Source: Micavibrio sp. (lineage in GTDB: Bacteria; Pseudomonadota; Alphaproteobacteria; Micavibrionales; Micavibrionaceae). Taken from it: 38,882 nt of DNA. The notes under the pieces were generated by a model. That model saw only the letters and a program-made list of their open reading frames with translations. It did no database searches and was not told the origin of the DNA. A program made the translations under genes and the position numbers. Every line of letters begins with the position of its first letter. Position 1 is the stretch's first letter. The DNA is taken from NCBI GenBank assembly GCA_028290825.1, contig JAQGJB010000052.1, positions 1 to 38,882 on the forward strand, read 5' to 3'. Positions 17,220 through 25,601 of this stretch are shown here, piece by piece.

Positions 17220-17297
17220 TTAGAGTTTCAGCGCCGGTGCCGGTGTTGGCTTCGGTGTTTCAACTTTCACTTCTGTTGGTTTGTTTTCAGTGCTCAT
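17220..17297 (-). CDS. Putative 25-aa Pro/Lys/Glu-rich small protein
   Basis: A short reading frame encoding a 25-residue peptide that begins MSTENKPTEVKVE and ends in a Pro/Ala run and LKL. Support comes from its surroundings: an almost ideal AGGAG lies eight bases before the ATG, a bidirectional terminator follows the stop, and a GGCCG/CGGCC hairpin sits just upstream of the ribosome-binding site. The peptide is hydrophilic, with no signal or membrane segment, and alternates Thr-Pro and Lys-Pro. It is not a shadow of another gene. I recognise no family. A chance frame cannot be excluded, but the translation signals are stronger than those of several real genes in this window. Confidence 0.5.
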   Translation of the reverse strand: MSTENKPTEVKVETPKPTPAPALKL

Positions 17298-17319
17298 TAC
17301 ACATTCTCCTCTTGTTATA

Positions 17320-17339
17320 GGCCGACCTTATTACCGGCC
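17320..17339 (-). promoter_or_regulatory. Small hairpin in the leader of the 25-aa peptide gene
   Basis: GGCCG and CGGCC flank a 10-nt AT-rich loop, nine bases upstream of the AGGAG of the peptide gene on the minus strand. It could form in the mRNA leader and affect translation or stability. There is no T-run, so it is not a terminator. Confidence 0.3.
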
Positions 17340-17404
17340 ATTGAGAAAGACGCTAGCACAATTTCGATACGCCAGAAACAGGAACATATCCCTGTGAAAC
17401 CCTG

Positions 17405-17905
17405 TCAGAAGCCGCCTTTTTTCATGCCAAGCAACTGACCTGGTTTGATTTTTGGCGACTTGCCGCCGCCTGCGCCGCCGCCGCCAAAACGTTCGCGGCT
17501 GTGGAATTCATCGTCGATCAGGTCGTCCATATCCGGGATCTGGTCCATCTTCAGGAAACGGACCACCGCGCCGAAAAAATTACAGCATTTCTCTTCCCAG
17601 TTATAAAGCGTCCGGTCGATCGGCGCGTTCTTCAGGCGCGCATCCTTGGTTTCCCATTCGGTCGTGCCGGAATGTTTGATCTGAAACCAGATGACCAGCT
17701 CCATCGACGGTTTCCCAACGGGCGGCGTGTCATGGACCAGCTGAATCTCGCATTCGATTTCATCTTTATCCATGCCCATGCGCACCTCGGCGCTGCAGGT
17801 CAGTCCCCTGGCGGCGTCATAGATGGTGAACGGATAGGTTTCATACGGCGTCAGCTCGTTCGGCACGCCAAGTCGGTCCATCAGTTCGCGGGAGGTCATT
17901 CTCAT
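17405..17905 (-). CDS. Hypothetical protein, 166 aa, Gly-rich C-terminus
   Basis: A soluble 166-residue protein with no signal peptide or membrane segment. Residues 1-125 look globular and acidic, with many Asp/Glu, aromatic residues (YETYPFTIYD, LVIWFQIKHSG, LYNWEEKCCNFFG) and a central charged strand region (DKDEIECEIQLVHD). The end is a low-complexity Gly stretch (about 138-147) followed by a basic tail with SPKIKPGQLLGMKKGGF. I do not recognise the family and propose no function. Codon use and composition resemble the neighbours. It is transcribed in the same direction as the upstream xseA, 85 nt away. The start at 17905 encodes MRMTS; a second ATG lies two codons later. Confidence 0.7.
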   Translation of the reverse strand: MRMTSRELMDRLGVPNELTPYETYPFTIYDAARGLTCSAEVRMGMDKDEIECEIQLVHDTPPVGKPSMELVIWFQIKHSGTTEWETKDARLKNAPIDRTLYNWEEKCCNFFGAVVRFLKMDQIPDMDDLIDDEFHSRERFGGGGAGGGKSPKIKPGQLLGMKKGGF

Positions 17906-17990
17906 AAAAGTAACTATATCCTGAAATTATCAGGCCGCAAACTAGCCTGAAACGGGGCCGGAATTGAAGGAAAAAGCGAAGGGAGCTGGA

Positions 17991-19340
17991 TTATCCGGCC
18001 AGATGGCCCTTGCGGCGCCCGTCCTGGAATTCGATTTCGATACCCTGGCCGGGTTTTGTCGCGGCGGCGGTGGTCAGGGGTGCGCCGTTTTCATCGCGGA
18101 TCACGGCATAGCCGCGTTTCAATACATTGTGAAATGAAAACGCCTCCAGCAGCCCGCCCATGCGTTGCAAATTCTGCTCCGGCTGCTGCAACAGGCGGGA
18201 TTTTAAGGATAACAGGCGCTGGTCCCATTGCGCGAGGCTACGCCCGGCCTCGGCCACAACCTGGCGCGGATGCCGCAGCATGGCGGACAATTCGGCAACG
18301 CGGGCGGTCCGGCGGTGGAGGTATTTATCAAAGCAGGCCCCGAGTTTATGCGCCGTATGGTCAAGGGACTGCACCTTGGTATCCAGAAGGCGCTGCGGGT
18401 TGCCGAGCTTGGCGGAAAGGGTATGAACCTGCTGCTGGCGCAGGGATGTCGCGCGCGACATGATGCTGTAAATCCTGCGCGCATCATCCATCACGCGCAG
18501 CAAAAGATCGCGCCGCACCGGCACCGCCATTTCCGCCGCCGCCGTGGGTGTCGGTGCGCGAAGGTCTGCGGCGTAGTCGATGAGTGTCGTATCCGTCTCA
18601 TGCCCCACCGCGGAAATGAGGGGGATTTTAGATTCAGCGGCGGCGCGCACGACGTTCTCTTCATTGAACGCCATCAGGTCTTCGAGCGACCCGCCACCCC
18701 GCGCAACGATAATGATATCGGGCCTGTTTGTGGTCATCGCATTAAAGCCTTTAATCGCCGCCGTGATCTGGTCCGCCGCCGCATCTCCCTGGACCGCCAC
18801 CGGCCAGACAATGACATGGCTGGGGAACCGGTCTTCCAGACGGTGCAGGATATCGCGGATCACGGAACCTGTCGGCGATGTCACCACACCGATAATGCCG
18901 GGCAGGTAGGGCAGCTTCTTTTTACGCTCCGCCGCGAATAGCCCTTCCGCCGCCAGCCGCTTCTTCCTGTCCTCCAGCATTTTCAGGAGCGCACCGGCAC
19001 CCGCCAGTTCGATGGAATCGACAATCAACTGGTAACGCGATGATTTGGGATAGGTAGTGATTTTCCCCGTACACACGACATCAAGACCGTCTTCCGGTTT
19101 AATCTTCAGGCGGCCAACGGTCGTGCGCCAGCAGATGATGTTGAGGCAGGCATTCTCATCCTTCAGATCGGCATAAAGATGCCCCGACGCCGCCAGTTTC
19201 ATGCCTGAAATCTCCCCGCGCACGCGTACGCGCCCGAAGGAATCCTCAAGCGTGCGCTGAAGGCTCATGGAAAGTTCAGAAACGCTTAAATCAGGGACGT
19301 TCGAACGGGGTGTGGCATCGGAATTTGCCAAAATTGACAT
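17991..19340 (-). CDS. xseA: Exodeoxyribonuclease VII large subunit XseA
   Basis: Large catalytic subunit of exonuclease VII, which degrades single-stranded DNA from both ends and acts with several copies of the small subunit XseB. The 449-residue protein has the N-terminal OB-fold (about 15-115, with VRGEISGMKLAASGHLYADLKD), then the catalytic domain with IGVVTSPTGSVIRDIL, the RGGGSLEDLMAFNEE motif, and AVGHETDTTLIDYAADLRAPTPTAAAE. A long coiled-coil-prone region rich in Arg, Gln and Leu follows, then the C-terminal segment with LKRGYAVIRDENG. Family length is typical. It diverges from the aminotransferase gene with only 50 nt between starts. xseB is not in the window. Confidence 0.95.
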   Translation of the reverse strand: MSILANSDATPRSNVPDLSVSELSMSLQRTLEDSFGRVRVRGEISGMKLAASGHLYADLKDENACLNIICWRTTVGRLKIKPEDGLDVVCTGKITTYPKSSRYQLIVDSIELAGAGALLKMLEDRKKRLAAEGLFAAERKKKLPYLPGIIGVVTSPTGSVIRDILHRLEDRFPSHVIVWPVAVQGDAAADQITAAIKGFNAMTTNRPDIIIVARGGGSLEDLMAFNEENVVRAAAESKIPLISAVGHETDTTLIDYAADLRAPTPTAAAEMAVPVRRDLLLRVMDDARRIYSIMSRATSLRQQQVHTLSAKLGNPQRLLDTKVQSLDHTAHKLGACFDKYLHRRTARVAELSAMLRHPRQVVAEAGRSLAQWDQRLLSLKSRLLQQPEQNLQRMGGLLEAFSFHNVLKRGYAVIRDENGAPLTTAAATKPGQGIEIEFQDGRRKGHLAG

Positions 19341-19390
19341 AATCCTCTATAAGGGGCGGTATCATTTACAGCGGCAACTTTTGCAGAAAA

Positions 19391-20953
19391 ATGGCCCTTT
19401 CGCCAGACACATTAAAGGTGATTGATTGCGCGAACGGAAACCCGCTGTTTCCGCTGACCTCTGCTGCGAATTACGCTTTTAAGGAATCCCGGAAAGACCT
19501 TCACCGCTACCAGTTCCTGGCCGCAGGCTACAGTGAGTACAGTGTCCGCCGTACCCTCGACCGCCTGAGTGACCATTTCACTTCGCGCGGGATTCAGCCG
19601 AGAGGCTGGACCGGGCTTCCTTTCACAGACATGATGCCGGTGGGCGGGGGCACAACCGGGGCGTTCCATCTGATCCTGAATCGCCTTGCCGAAGATGTGG
19701 CGGCGGAAAATAAGCGCTGCAACCGCAACATCAGACCCGCTATCCTGATGCCGGTCCCGACCTACGGTTTTTTCATCGACACGGCGGAGGCACTTGGCTT
19801 TGATATTGTTAAAGTGCAACGCAATCTCACCGAAGGCGGCAGGCTGGAATGGAATGATGTCCGGACGGCCATACGTGGCGCAGTTCATCAGGACCGCCGT
19901 CTGGTCGCTTTCTTCGATTCAAATCCGAACAATCCGACAGGGTTGGTCCGCACCGAGGGTGAAACGCGAAAACTCGGCAAACTGTTCCAGGGGCTGAACG
20001 ACCTGTATGAACAGGAAGAAAATAAAGTCCTGAGAGAATGGCAGAAGACCCAGGAATTCATCTCTTTTGGAACAGGCGAAAATGCCTTTAAAACCAAACC
20101 GGGGCGCGCTTGGGACGGGCTGTCCAGCCGCATCAATATCATCGAGGACATGGTCTATGACGGCCTTGAATACAGCAGCGAAAAGCCCTTTGCCTTCGCC
20201 CAGATTGACGAATTGTATAAGCATTGCTTCACGCTCTTTGGCATATCAAAAGCGGGACTTGCCAATCTGCGCGGCGCTGTGATTGTGGCAGACAGCCAGA
20301 AACTGCACGACCTCAATCATGACCGGCTGCTCAGTGAATATTTTATCTCTAAACCCGCCTTGCACGCGATGGAGGCGTATTTCAACGTCACCGAACCCTT
20401 CCTGAGCCAGCGCCGCCGGCATCTTGACCGCATGAACGATGCGCACCGTTTCCGCGGCCTGTTGATGAAGGCGCTGATCAACGGCATGGACACAATGGCG
20501 GAACTGGATGATGCAGACCGCCAGCGTCTGGTACAAACCATTGCCCGCAGCGGTAAAGGCAAAGCGGAGGCGCTGCGCCTCCTGACCGCGGGAATACCCG
20601 GCTTGAGAGTCCTGACCACGCCGCAGGCTGGATTTTTTCACCTGATAGATTTCAGCGACCTGAAGGGCCGCGAATATTCCAACACCTTCGTTCACTACAA
20701 AAGATATTCCGGCATGACCGTGGCCGAAGATAGCGAAGCCATCCGCCATGTCTTCGGCGCGGGGCAGAGATTGTCCTTCGCCAGCGGCAGCTGGATGGGG
20801 CTGGATGAAAAAGCCGGGGTCGCCCGCGCCACCTTCGCCATGCCGGTTGCCGATATCATCGAAGTGACGGAACGCCTGAGGGCGGGAATGAGTGATTTCA
20901 GGAAACAGGCGCCGAAATCCGTCCCGAATAATGCGGTGGCCTTGTCACGCTAA
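19391..20953 (+). CDS. PLP-dependent class I/II aminotransferase, atypical subgroup
   Basis: Fold-type I PLP enzyme of 520 residues, longer than the usual 380-430. Visible family elements are GGGTTGAFHL (85-94, phosphate-binding turn), the SNPNNPTG motif (177-184), D253 and Y256 in the IEDMVYDG segment that contact the pyridine ring, the Schiff-base lysine K287 in FGISKAG, and R294 after it. A C-terminal VARATFAMP probably carries the substrate carboxylate-binding Arg. Between NPTG and D253 is an extra charged insert of about 50 residues (190-245). There is no signal peptide. The substrate cannot be named. It diverges from xseA and is followed after 55 nt by the creA-like gene, possibly in one transcript. 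Fold is confident, reaction class likely, specificity unknown. Confidence 0.82.
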   Translation: MALSPDTLKVIDCANGNPLFPLTSAANYAFKESRKDLHRYQFLAAGYSEYSVRRTLDRLSDHFTSRGIQPRGWTGLPFTDMMPVGGGTTGAFHLILNRLAEDVAAENKRCNRNIRPAILMPVPTYGFFIDTAEALGFDIVKVQRNLTEGGRLEWNDVRTAIRGAVHQDRRLVAFFDSNPNNPTGLVRTEGETRKLGKLFQGLNDLYEQEENKVLREWQKTQEFISFGTGENAFKTKPGRAWDGLSSRINIIEDMVYDGLEYSSEKPFAFAQIDELYKHCFTLFGISKAGLANLRGAVIVADSQKLHDLNHDRLLSEYFISKPALHAMEAYFNVTEPFLSQRRRHLDRMNDAHRFRGLLMKALINGMDTMAELDDADRQRLVQTIARSGKGKAEALRLLTAGIPGLRVLTTPQAGFFHLIDFSDLKGREYSNTFVHYKRYSGMTVAEDSEAIRHVFGAGQRLSFASGSWMGLDEKAGVARATFAMPVADIIEVTERLRAGMSDFRKQAPKSVPNNAVALSR

Positions 20954-21008
20954 GGGTTTTGCCCTATGCAGAAGGGCCGAACCCTCTTTCAAAGACAAGG
21001 ATAAAATC

Positions 21009-21509
21009 ATGCGTTTTGCGATGCTCTTTTGTGCTGCATTCCTGATCAGCGGCGTATCCGTCGCCGAGGCGCGCGATATCGGGGAGGTCAGCACCACGTT
21101 CCGCATGCTCGGCGTCGCCAATGACAAGATCAAGCTTGAGGTCTTTGAAGACCCTAAAATAGACGGAGTAAGCTGCACCGTCGCCCGCGCCGTGACCGGC
21201 GGGGTCAAGGGCGCGATCGGCATCGCTGAAGACACCTCGGACGCCAGCATCGCCTGCACCCAGACCGGCCCGATCCGTTTCAGGGAAGCGATCGCCATGC
21301 GCGAAAAGGGCGAGGAGGTTTTTAACGAACGCCGTTCGATCCTGTTTAAAAAATTGCGCGTGACGCGGTTCTTCGACAAGGACTCCAATATGCTGATCTA
21401 CCTCACCTGGAGCGAGAAGCTGATCGAAGGCTCACCTAAAAACGCTGTTTCCGCCGTCGCCCTGCGGCCCTGGGGCAGCGAGGCGGCAGGAACACCTTTA
21501 CTAAAATAG
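21009..21509 (+). CDS. creA: CreA-family periplasmic protein
   Basis: 166-residue secreted protein of the CreA family, whose role is unknown despite wide occurrence. The start at 21009 is chosen because AAGGA lies seven bases upstream and a signal peptide follows immediately (cut near AEA-R, about residue 20); an upstream in-frame start would place the signal internally. Family landmarks are LEVFEDPKIDGVSCTVAR, GGVKGAIGIAEDTSDASIACTQTGPI and the ERRSILFKKLRVTRFFD stretch. Two conserved Cys in the mature part may form a disulfide. It lies 55 nt after the aminotransferase gene in the same direction. The family call is good; no physiological role can be stated. Confidence 0.85.
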   Translation: MRFAMLFCAAFLISGVSVAEARDIGEVSTTFRMLGVANDKIKLEVFEDPKIDGVSCTVARAVTGGVKGAIGIAEDTSDASIACTQTGPIRFREAIAMREKGEEVFNERRSILFKKLRVTRFFDKDSNMLIYLTWSEKLIEGSPKNAVSAVALRPWGSEAAGTPLLK

Positions 21510-21537
21510 GTCGTCGCTGCGTTATTATGGTCTATGG

Positions 21538-21556
21538 CAATGCAATATAGGCATTG
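21538..21556. promoter_or_regulatory. CAATGC-N7-GCATTG inverted repeat upstream of putA
   Basis: A perfect 6-bp dyad with a 7-nt AT-rich spacer lies 90 nt before the chosen putA start, in the gap after creA. This PutA lacks the DNA-binding domain that lets some PutA proteins repress their own gene, so a separate regulator is expected; in alphaproteobacteria Lrp-type PutR is a known example. The link is inference. Confidence 0.35.
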
Positions 21557-21645
21557 ATGCCTGTAGACACCCTGTGCCGCCGCCCTTTCGTGACTGGTCC
21601 GGTAATGGTAAACTAAAGCCGTTCAAAAAAATTCAGGGGCGCATC

Positions 21646-24600
21646 ATGGCGGAAACACTCTCCAACTATATTTACACCGATGAAGCGGCGCGCGTTGATG
21701 CGTTGCTGGCCGACCTGCCCTGGGATCAGGCACGGCATGACCGGGTGGAGGCGAAGGCCATCGAACTCGTCAATCGCGTGCGCGATTCAAAACGCAAAAC
21801 TGGTGAGATGGAAGCGTTCCTGCAGCAATATTCCCTGACCACCGAGGAAGGTCTGGCCCTGATGGGCATGGCCGAAGCCTTACTGCGCATCCCCGATGCC
21901 CGCACGGCGAAGGCCCTGATCCGCGACAAGGTCGGCTCCGCCGACTGGACCCTTCCCGGCAACCCGCAGGACTGGATGGTCAAGGCCGCGGGCTACGGCA
22001 TGTCGATCACTAAAAAAACCCTGGACAGCATGATTGCGCGCCTCGGCGAACCGGTGATCCGCCAGGCGATGATCGGCGCCATCCGCGTCATGGGCAACCA
22101 GTTCGTGGTGGGCCAGACCATCGAAGATGCGATGAAGAACGCAAAGTCCTACGAGAAAAAAGGCTACAGCATGTCCTACGATATGCTGGGCGAGGGCGCG
22201 CGGACCCAGGAAGACGCGGAGCGTTATTTCGCCGCCTATATAAAAGCGATTGATGCGCTGGGCACGAAGGGCAAGACCAATGACAATAACCAGATGCCGG
22301 GAATCTCGGTAAAAATCTCCGCCCTGCATCCGCGCTATGAGGTGGCGCAGGAAGATCGCTGCATGCCGGTTCTGGTTGACCGCCTGAGCGAAATCTGCAA
22401 AAGAGCCTCGGCCCGCGATATTGCCGTCACCCTCGACGCCGAGGAAGTCGATCGTCTGGAAATCTCCCTGAAGATCATCGAGGCGGTCGCCGCCAATGAT
22501 TCTTACCGTGACTGGGACGGCCTCGGCCTCGCCATCCAGGCTTATTCCAAACGCACCATGCCCTTGATCGATCATCTCTCCGACATGACGCGCGCGCTCC
22601 GCCGCCGCCTTGCCGTGCGCCTGGTGAAAGGGGCCTATTGGGATACGGAAGTCAAACGCGCCCAGGTGATGGCCCTGCCCGATTATCCGGTCTACACCCG
22701 CAAGGTCAACACGGACCTCTCTTTCCTCGCCTGCGCCAATAAACTTCTGGCCCGCCGCGATGTGTTCTACCCGATGCTTGCCACGCATAACGCGCACACC
22801 ATCGCCGCCGTTCTCGAAATGGCCGGCAATGACCGCAACAGTTTCGAATTCCAGCGTCTGCACGGTATGGGCGAGGGCCTGCACGACCAGATTCTGGAAG
22901 GCGGGCTTGGCAATGTCCGGGTTTACGCCCCCGTCGGTTCGCATCAGGACCTGTTGCCTTATCTCGTTCGCCGCCTGCTTGAAAATGGCGCGAACAGCAA
23001 TTTCGTGCACCAGCTTCTGGACCCCACCGTGCCGGTGAAGCAGATTGTCTCCGACCCGGTGGAGCAGGCCGCCAATCACTCAAAAAAACGTCACGCCCGC
23101 ATTCCGCGCCCGCTGGACCTGTTCGGCCCGTCACGCCGCAATTCCATCGGCCTCGATCTCACCGACCGCGCCACCACCGGCCCCTTGCTTGGCGACATGA
23201 TGAAACATGTTGATGGCAAAGTGTGGGAGGCCGCGCCCTTTATTTCCGGAAAAATGTACCGCGAAGGCATCGCCCGCCCGGTCGCAAACCCGACCAACTG
23301 GCGCAGCATGATCGGTTCAGTCTGGTATGCCGACGACAAACTAATCGACCGCGCCTTTGAAACTGCGCGCGACGGATATAAAATCTGGTCGAAAACCCCT
23401 GCCGTAAAACGCGCCGCCGCCCTCGACCGCATCGCCGATATTATGGAGGAAAACCGCGCCGAACTGATGGGCCTCTGCGTCCGCGAAGCCGGCAAGACAG
23501 TCGAAGACGCCCTCGCCGAGATTCGCGAGGCTGTCGATTTCTGCCGCTATTACGCGCAGCGTGGCCGGATTGATTTCGATTCTGCCGGGCGCATCCTGCC
23601 CGGGCCGACGGGTGAAAAGAACACGCTTTATATGCAGGGCCGTGGCGTCTTTGTCTGCATTTCGCCGTGGAACTTCCCATTGGCCATTTTCATGGGCCAG
23701 ATCGCCGCCGCCCTGATGGCCGGAAACGCCGTCATCGCGAAACCTGCGGAACAGACACCGCTGATCGCCATGCGCATGGCGCGGATCATTCTGGACGCCG
23801 GTGTCCATCATGATGCCTTTACCCTTCTGCCCGGCGACGGCAATGTCGGCGCGCAGATTGTCAGTCATGACGGCGTCGACGGCGTGGCTTTCACCGGCTC
23901 GACCGAAGCCGCGCGCTCGATCAACCGCACCCTCGCCGCCAAGGACGGACCCATCGTCCCCCTGATCGCCGAAACCGGCGGCCAGAACGTGATGATCGTC
24001 GATTCCTCGGCCCTCCCCGAACAGGTGGTGGACGATGCGCTTGTCTCCGCCTTCGGCTCGACGGGCCAGCGTTGCTCCGCCCTCCGCGTTCTGTTCCTGC
24101 AGGACGATGTCGCTGATAAAATCATTGCGATGCTGAAAGGCGCGATGCAGGAACTGCGCATCGGCGACCCGATGCTGCTGTCCTGCGACCTCGGCCCCGT
24201 GATTGATGAGGAGGCGCTGGCCAGCCTCATTGCTCACCGCGAAGCCCTGACCGGCTTCGGCAAACATATCGCCACCGTCCCCCTGAATGAAGACCTTTCG
24301 GCGCAGGGGCATTTCTTCGCCCCCACCGCCTATGAAATCGACGATCTCTCGCAACTGAAACGCGAAGTCTTCGGTCCCGTCCTGCATGTTATCCGCTACA
24401 AATCCGGCGAACTGGACCAGGTGATCGACCAGGTGAACAACAGCGGCTACGGCCTCACCTTCGGCATGCACACACGCATCGAACAATCGATGAAAAAAGT
24501 GACCGATGCCGTTAACGTCGGCAACGTTTACGTCAACCGCACCATGATCGGTGCCGTTGTTGGTGTCCAGCCCTTCGGTGGTCACGGCCTTTCCGGCACA

Positions 24601-24714
24601 GGACCGAAAGCGGGCGGCCCGAACTATTTGCCGCGCTTTGCCTCTGAGAAAGTGATCTCAATCAACACCACGGCCAGCGGGGGCAATGCGTCACTGGTAT
24701 CGCTGGAGGATTGA
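21646..24714 (+). CDS. putA: Bifunctional proline dehydrogenase / P5C dehydrogenase PutA
   Basis: Two-step enzyme that oxidises proline to glutamate: an FAD-dependent proline dehydrogenase feeds an NAD-dependent aldehyde dehydrogenase. From the ATG at 21646, preceded by AGGGG, it has 1022 residues. The PRODH barrel (about 115-460) includes RLVKGAYWDTEVKRAQ near 325 and RRLLENGANSNFV near 442. The ALDH domain (about 515-1005) includes ISPWNFPLAIFMGQ, FTGSTEAA, Glu776 in AETGGQN and catalytic Cys810 in GQRCSALR. There is no N-terminal ribbon-helix-helix domain and no long C-terminal extension, so this is a short, non-repressor PutA. A GTG at 21574 would add 24 unrelated residues. The GFA-like gene follows after 4 nt. 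Confidence 0.95.
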   Translation: MAETLSNYIYTDEAARVDALLADLPWDQARHDRVEAKAIELVNRVRDSKRKTGEMEAFLQQYSLTTEEGLALMGMAEALLRIPDARTAKALIRDKVGSADWTLPGNPQDWMVKAAGYGMSITKKTLDSMIARLGEPVIRQAMIGAIRVMGNQFVVGQTIEDAMKNAKSYEKKGYSMSYDMLGEGARTQEDAERYFAAYIKAIDALGTKGKTNDNNQMPGISVKISALHPRYEVAQEDRCMPVLVDRLSEICKRASARDIAVTLDAEEVDRLEISLKIIEAVAANDSYRDWDGLGLAIQAYSKRTMPLIDHLSDMTRALRRRLAVRLVKGAYWDTEVKRAQVMALPDYPVYTRKVNTDLSFLACANKLLARRDVFYPMLATHNAHTIAAVLEMAGNDRNSFEFQRLHGMGEGLHDQILEGGLGNVRVYAPVGSHQDLLPYLVRRLLENGANSNFVHQLLDPTVPVKQIVSDPVEQAANHSKKRHARIPRPLDLFGPSRRNSIGLDLTDRATTGPLLGDMMKHVDGKVWEAAPFISGKMYREGIARPVANPTNWRSMIGSVWYADDKLIDRAFETARDGYKIWSKTPAVKRAAALDRIADIMEENRAELMGLCVREAGKTVEDALAEIREAVDFCRYYAQRGRIDFDSAGRILPGPTGEKNTLYMQGRGVFVCISPWNFPLAIFMGQIAAALMAGNAVIAKPAEQTPLIAMRMARIILDAGVHHDAFTLLPGDGNVGAQIVSHDGVDGVAFTGSTEAARSINRTLAAKDGPIVPLIAETGGQNVMIVDSSALPEQVVDDALVSAFGSTGQRCSALRVLFLQDDVADKIIAMLKGAMQELRIGDPMLLSCDLGPVIDEEALASLIAHREALTGFGKHIATVPLNEDLSAQGHFFAPTAYEIDDLSQLKREVFGPVLHVIRYKSGELDQVIDQVNNSGYGLTFGMHTRIEQSMKKVTDAVNVGNVYVNRTMIGAVVGVQPFGGHGLSGTGPKAGGPNYLPRFASEKVISINTTASGGNASLVSLED

Positions 24715-24718
24715 AGGG

Positions 24719-25171
24719 ATGAATTTGCTCCCTTTGAATAAGGACATCAGCCAGATATCGGCCTCCTGTCATTGTAAGAGCATACGCTTTCACGTTACTT
24801 TGACAGACGGTCTGCATACTGCACGGCGTTGTACATGCTCTTATTGCAGCATGAGAGGCGCAATTGCCGTATCAGCCAACCTTGATGGCATAAAATTTAT
24901 TGAGGGAGAAGAATCGCTGAGTCTCTATCAGTTTAATACAATGTCAGCGAAGCATTATTTTTGCTCTAAGTGTGGCATCTATACGCATCATCAGCGGAGA
25001 TCCAATCCGAATCAATACGGAGTGAATCTTGCCTGCCTAGAAGGAATAAGCCCCTTCGATTTTGACGAGGTGCCTGTTTATGACGGCATCCGGCATCCCG
25101 CTGACAAAGAAAATGGCGCAGGGCCTCATATAACGGGCATTCTCAAATATATGCGCAACAACAAGAGGTAA
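24719..25171 (+). CDS. GFA/CENP-V fold zinc protein
   Basis: 150-residue protein of the glutathione-dependent formaldehyde-activating-like (GFA/CENP-V) fold. Zinc-binding cysteine groups are CHCKSIRF near residue 18, CTCSYC near 40 and CSKCG near 85, the usual order. Members bind zinc and probably act on glutathione or thiol adducts; most have no proven reaction. The ATG at 24719 has GGAGG eight bases upstream, inside the putA stop region, so translation is probably coupled. The coding sequence is visibly more AT-rich than putA and uses codons such as ATA, AGA and TTA that are rarer in its neighbours, which suggests later acquisition. It converges with the I78-like lipoprotein gene with only 5 nt between stops. 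Confidence 0.85.
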   Translation: MNLLPLNKDISQISASCHCKSIRFHVTLTDGLHTARRCTCSYCSMRGAIAVSANLDGIKFIEGEESLSLYQFNTMSAKHYFCSKCGIYTHHQRRSNPNQYGVNLACLEGISPFDFDEVPVYDGIRHPADKENGAGPHITGILKYMRNNKR

Positions 25172-25176
25172 TCGAT

Positions 25177-25536
25177 TTAACCGCACTTCACTTCCGTGAC
25201 GATATCATTTTTATCGATGATGACATTGAGGCGGTCGGGGCTGAAATCCATCGTTGCCGGGTCGTTGGGGCGCAGGACGCGAACGATGCGGCCTGTTGCT
25301 TTGACGGCATCGCGATCGATCTTTTTGCCAACCCATTCGGATGGATAGTCGCAGCTTGTAGTTGATGGCCCGGGGACCGTAGGGCTGCTTGCAACAACTT
25401 CGGATCTTGCAATGCTGGCCACCGGCTTAATCGCGGGTTTCTGCGGGGCTTTGTGATTACTCGTCGAGGAGCAGGCAACCAGGGCGATCAGGGCTAGCGT
25501 GGCGGCGATCAGGGGTACTTTATTTCGGCTCAGCAT
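25177..25536 (-). CDS. Lipoprotein with I78-type peptidase-inhibitor-like domain
   Basis: 119 residues. The N-terminus is a lipoprotein signal with lipobox LVAC, placing the lipidated Cys at residue 22. A Pro/Ala/Ser-rich spacer (23-60) follows. The C-terminal domain (about 61-119) begins with Cys and WVGK, continues with RVLRPNDPATMDFSPDRLNV and ends with a hydrophobic strand and CG. This pattern matches the I78 peptidase-inhibitor family, small proteins reported to inhibit serine proteases. ATG at 25534-25536 has AAGGAA six bases upstream. It diverges from purD and converges with the GFA gene. Inhibitory activity is inferred from family resemblance; a periplasmic or envelope location is expected. 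Confidence 0.78.
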   Translation of the reverse strand: MLSRNKVPLIAATLALIALVACSSTSNHKAPQKPAIKPVASIARSEVVASSPTVPGPSTTSCDYPSEWVGKKIDRDAVKATGRIVRVLRPNDPATMDFSPDRLNVIIDKNDIVTEVKCG

Positions 25537-25601
25537 AGAAATTCCTTTGCGCTTATTTTCAGCTCCCCTGATAATACATCAGTTTTATAAAGGGTGAGAG
25601 C

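Noticed and set aside
21880-24585. Two long minus-strand frames opposite putA
   Set aside because: PutA is certain on the plus strand; the antisense products are His/Gly/Asp-rich and have no recognisable features.
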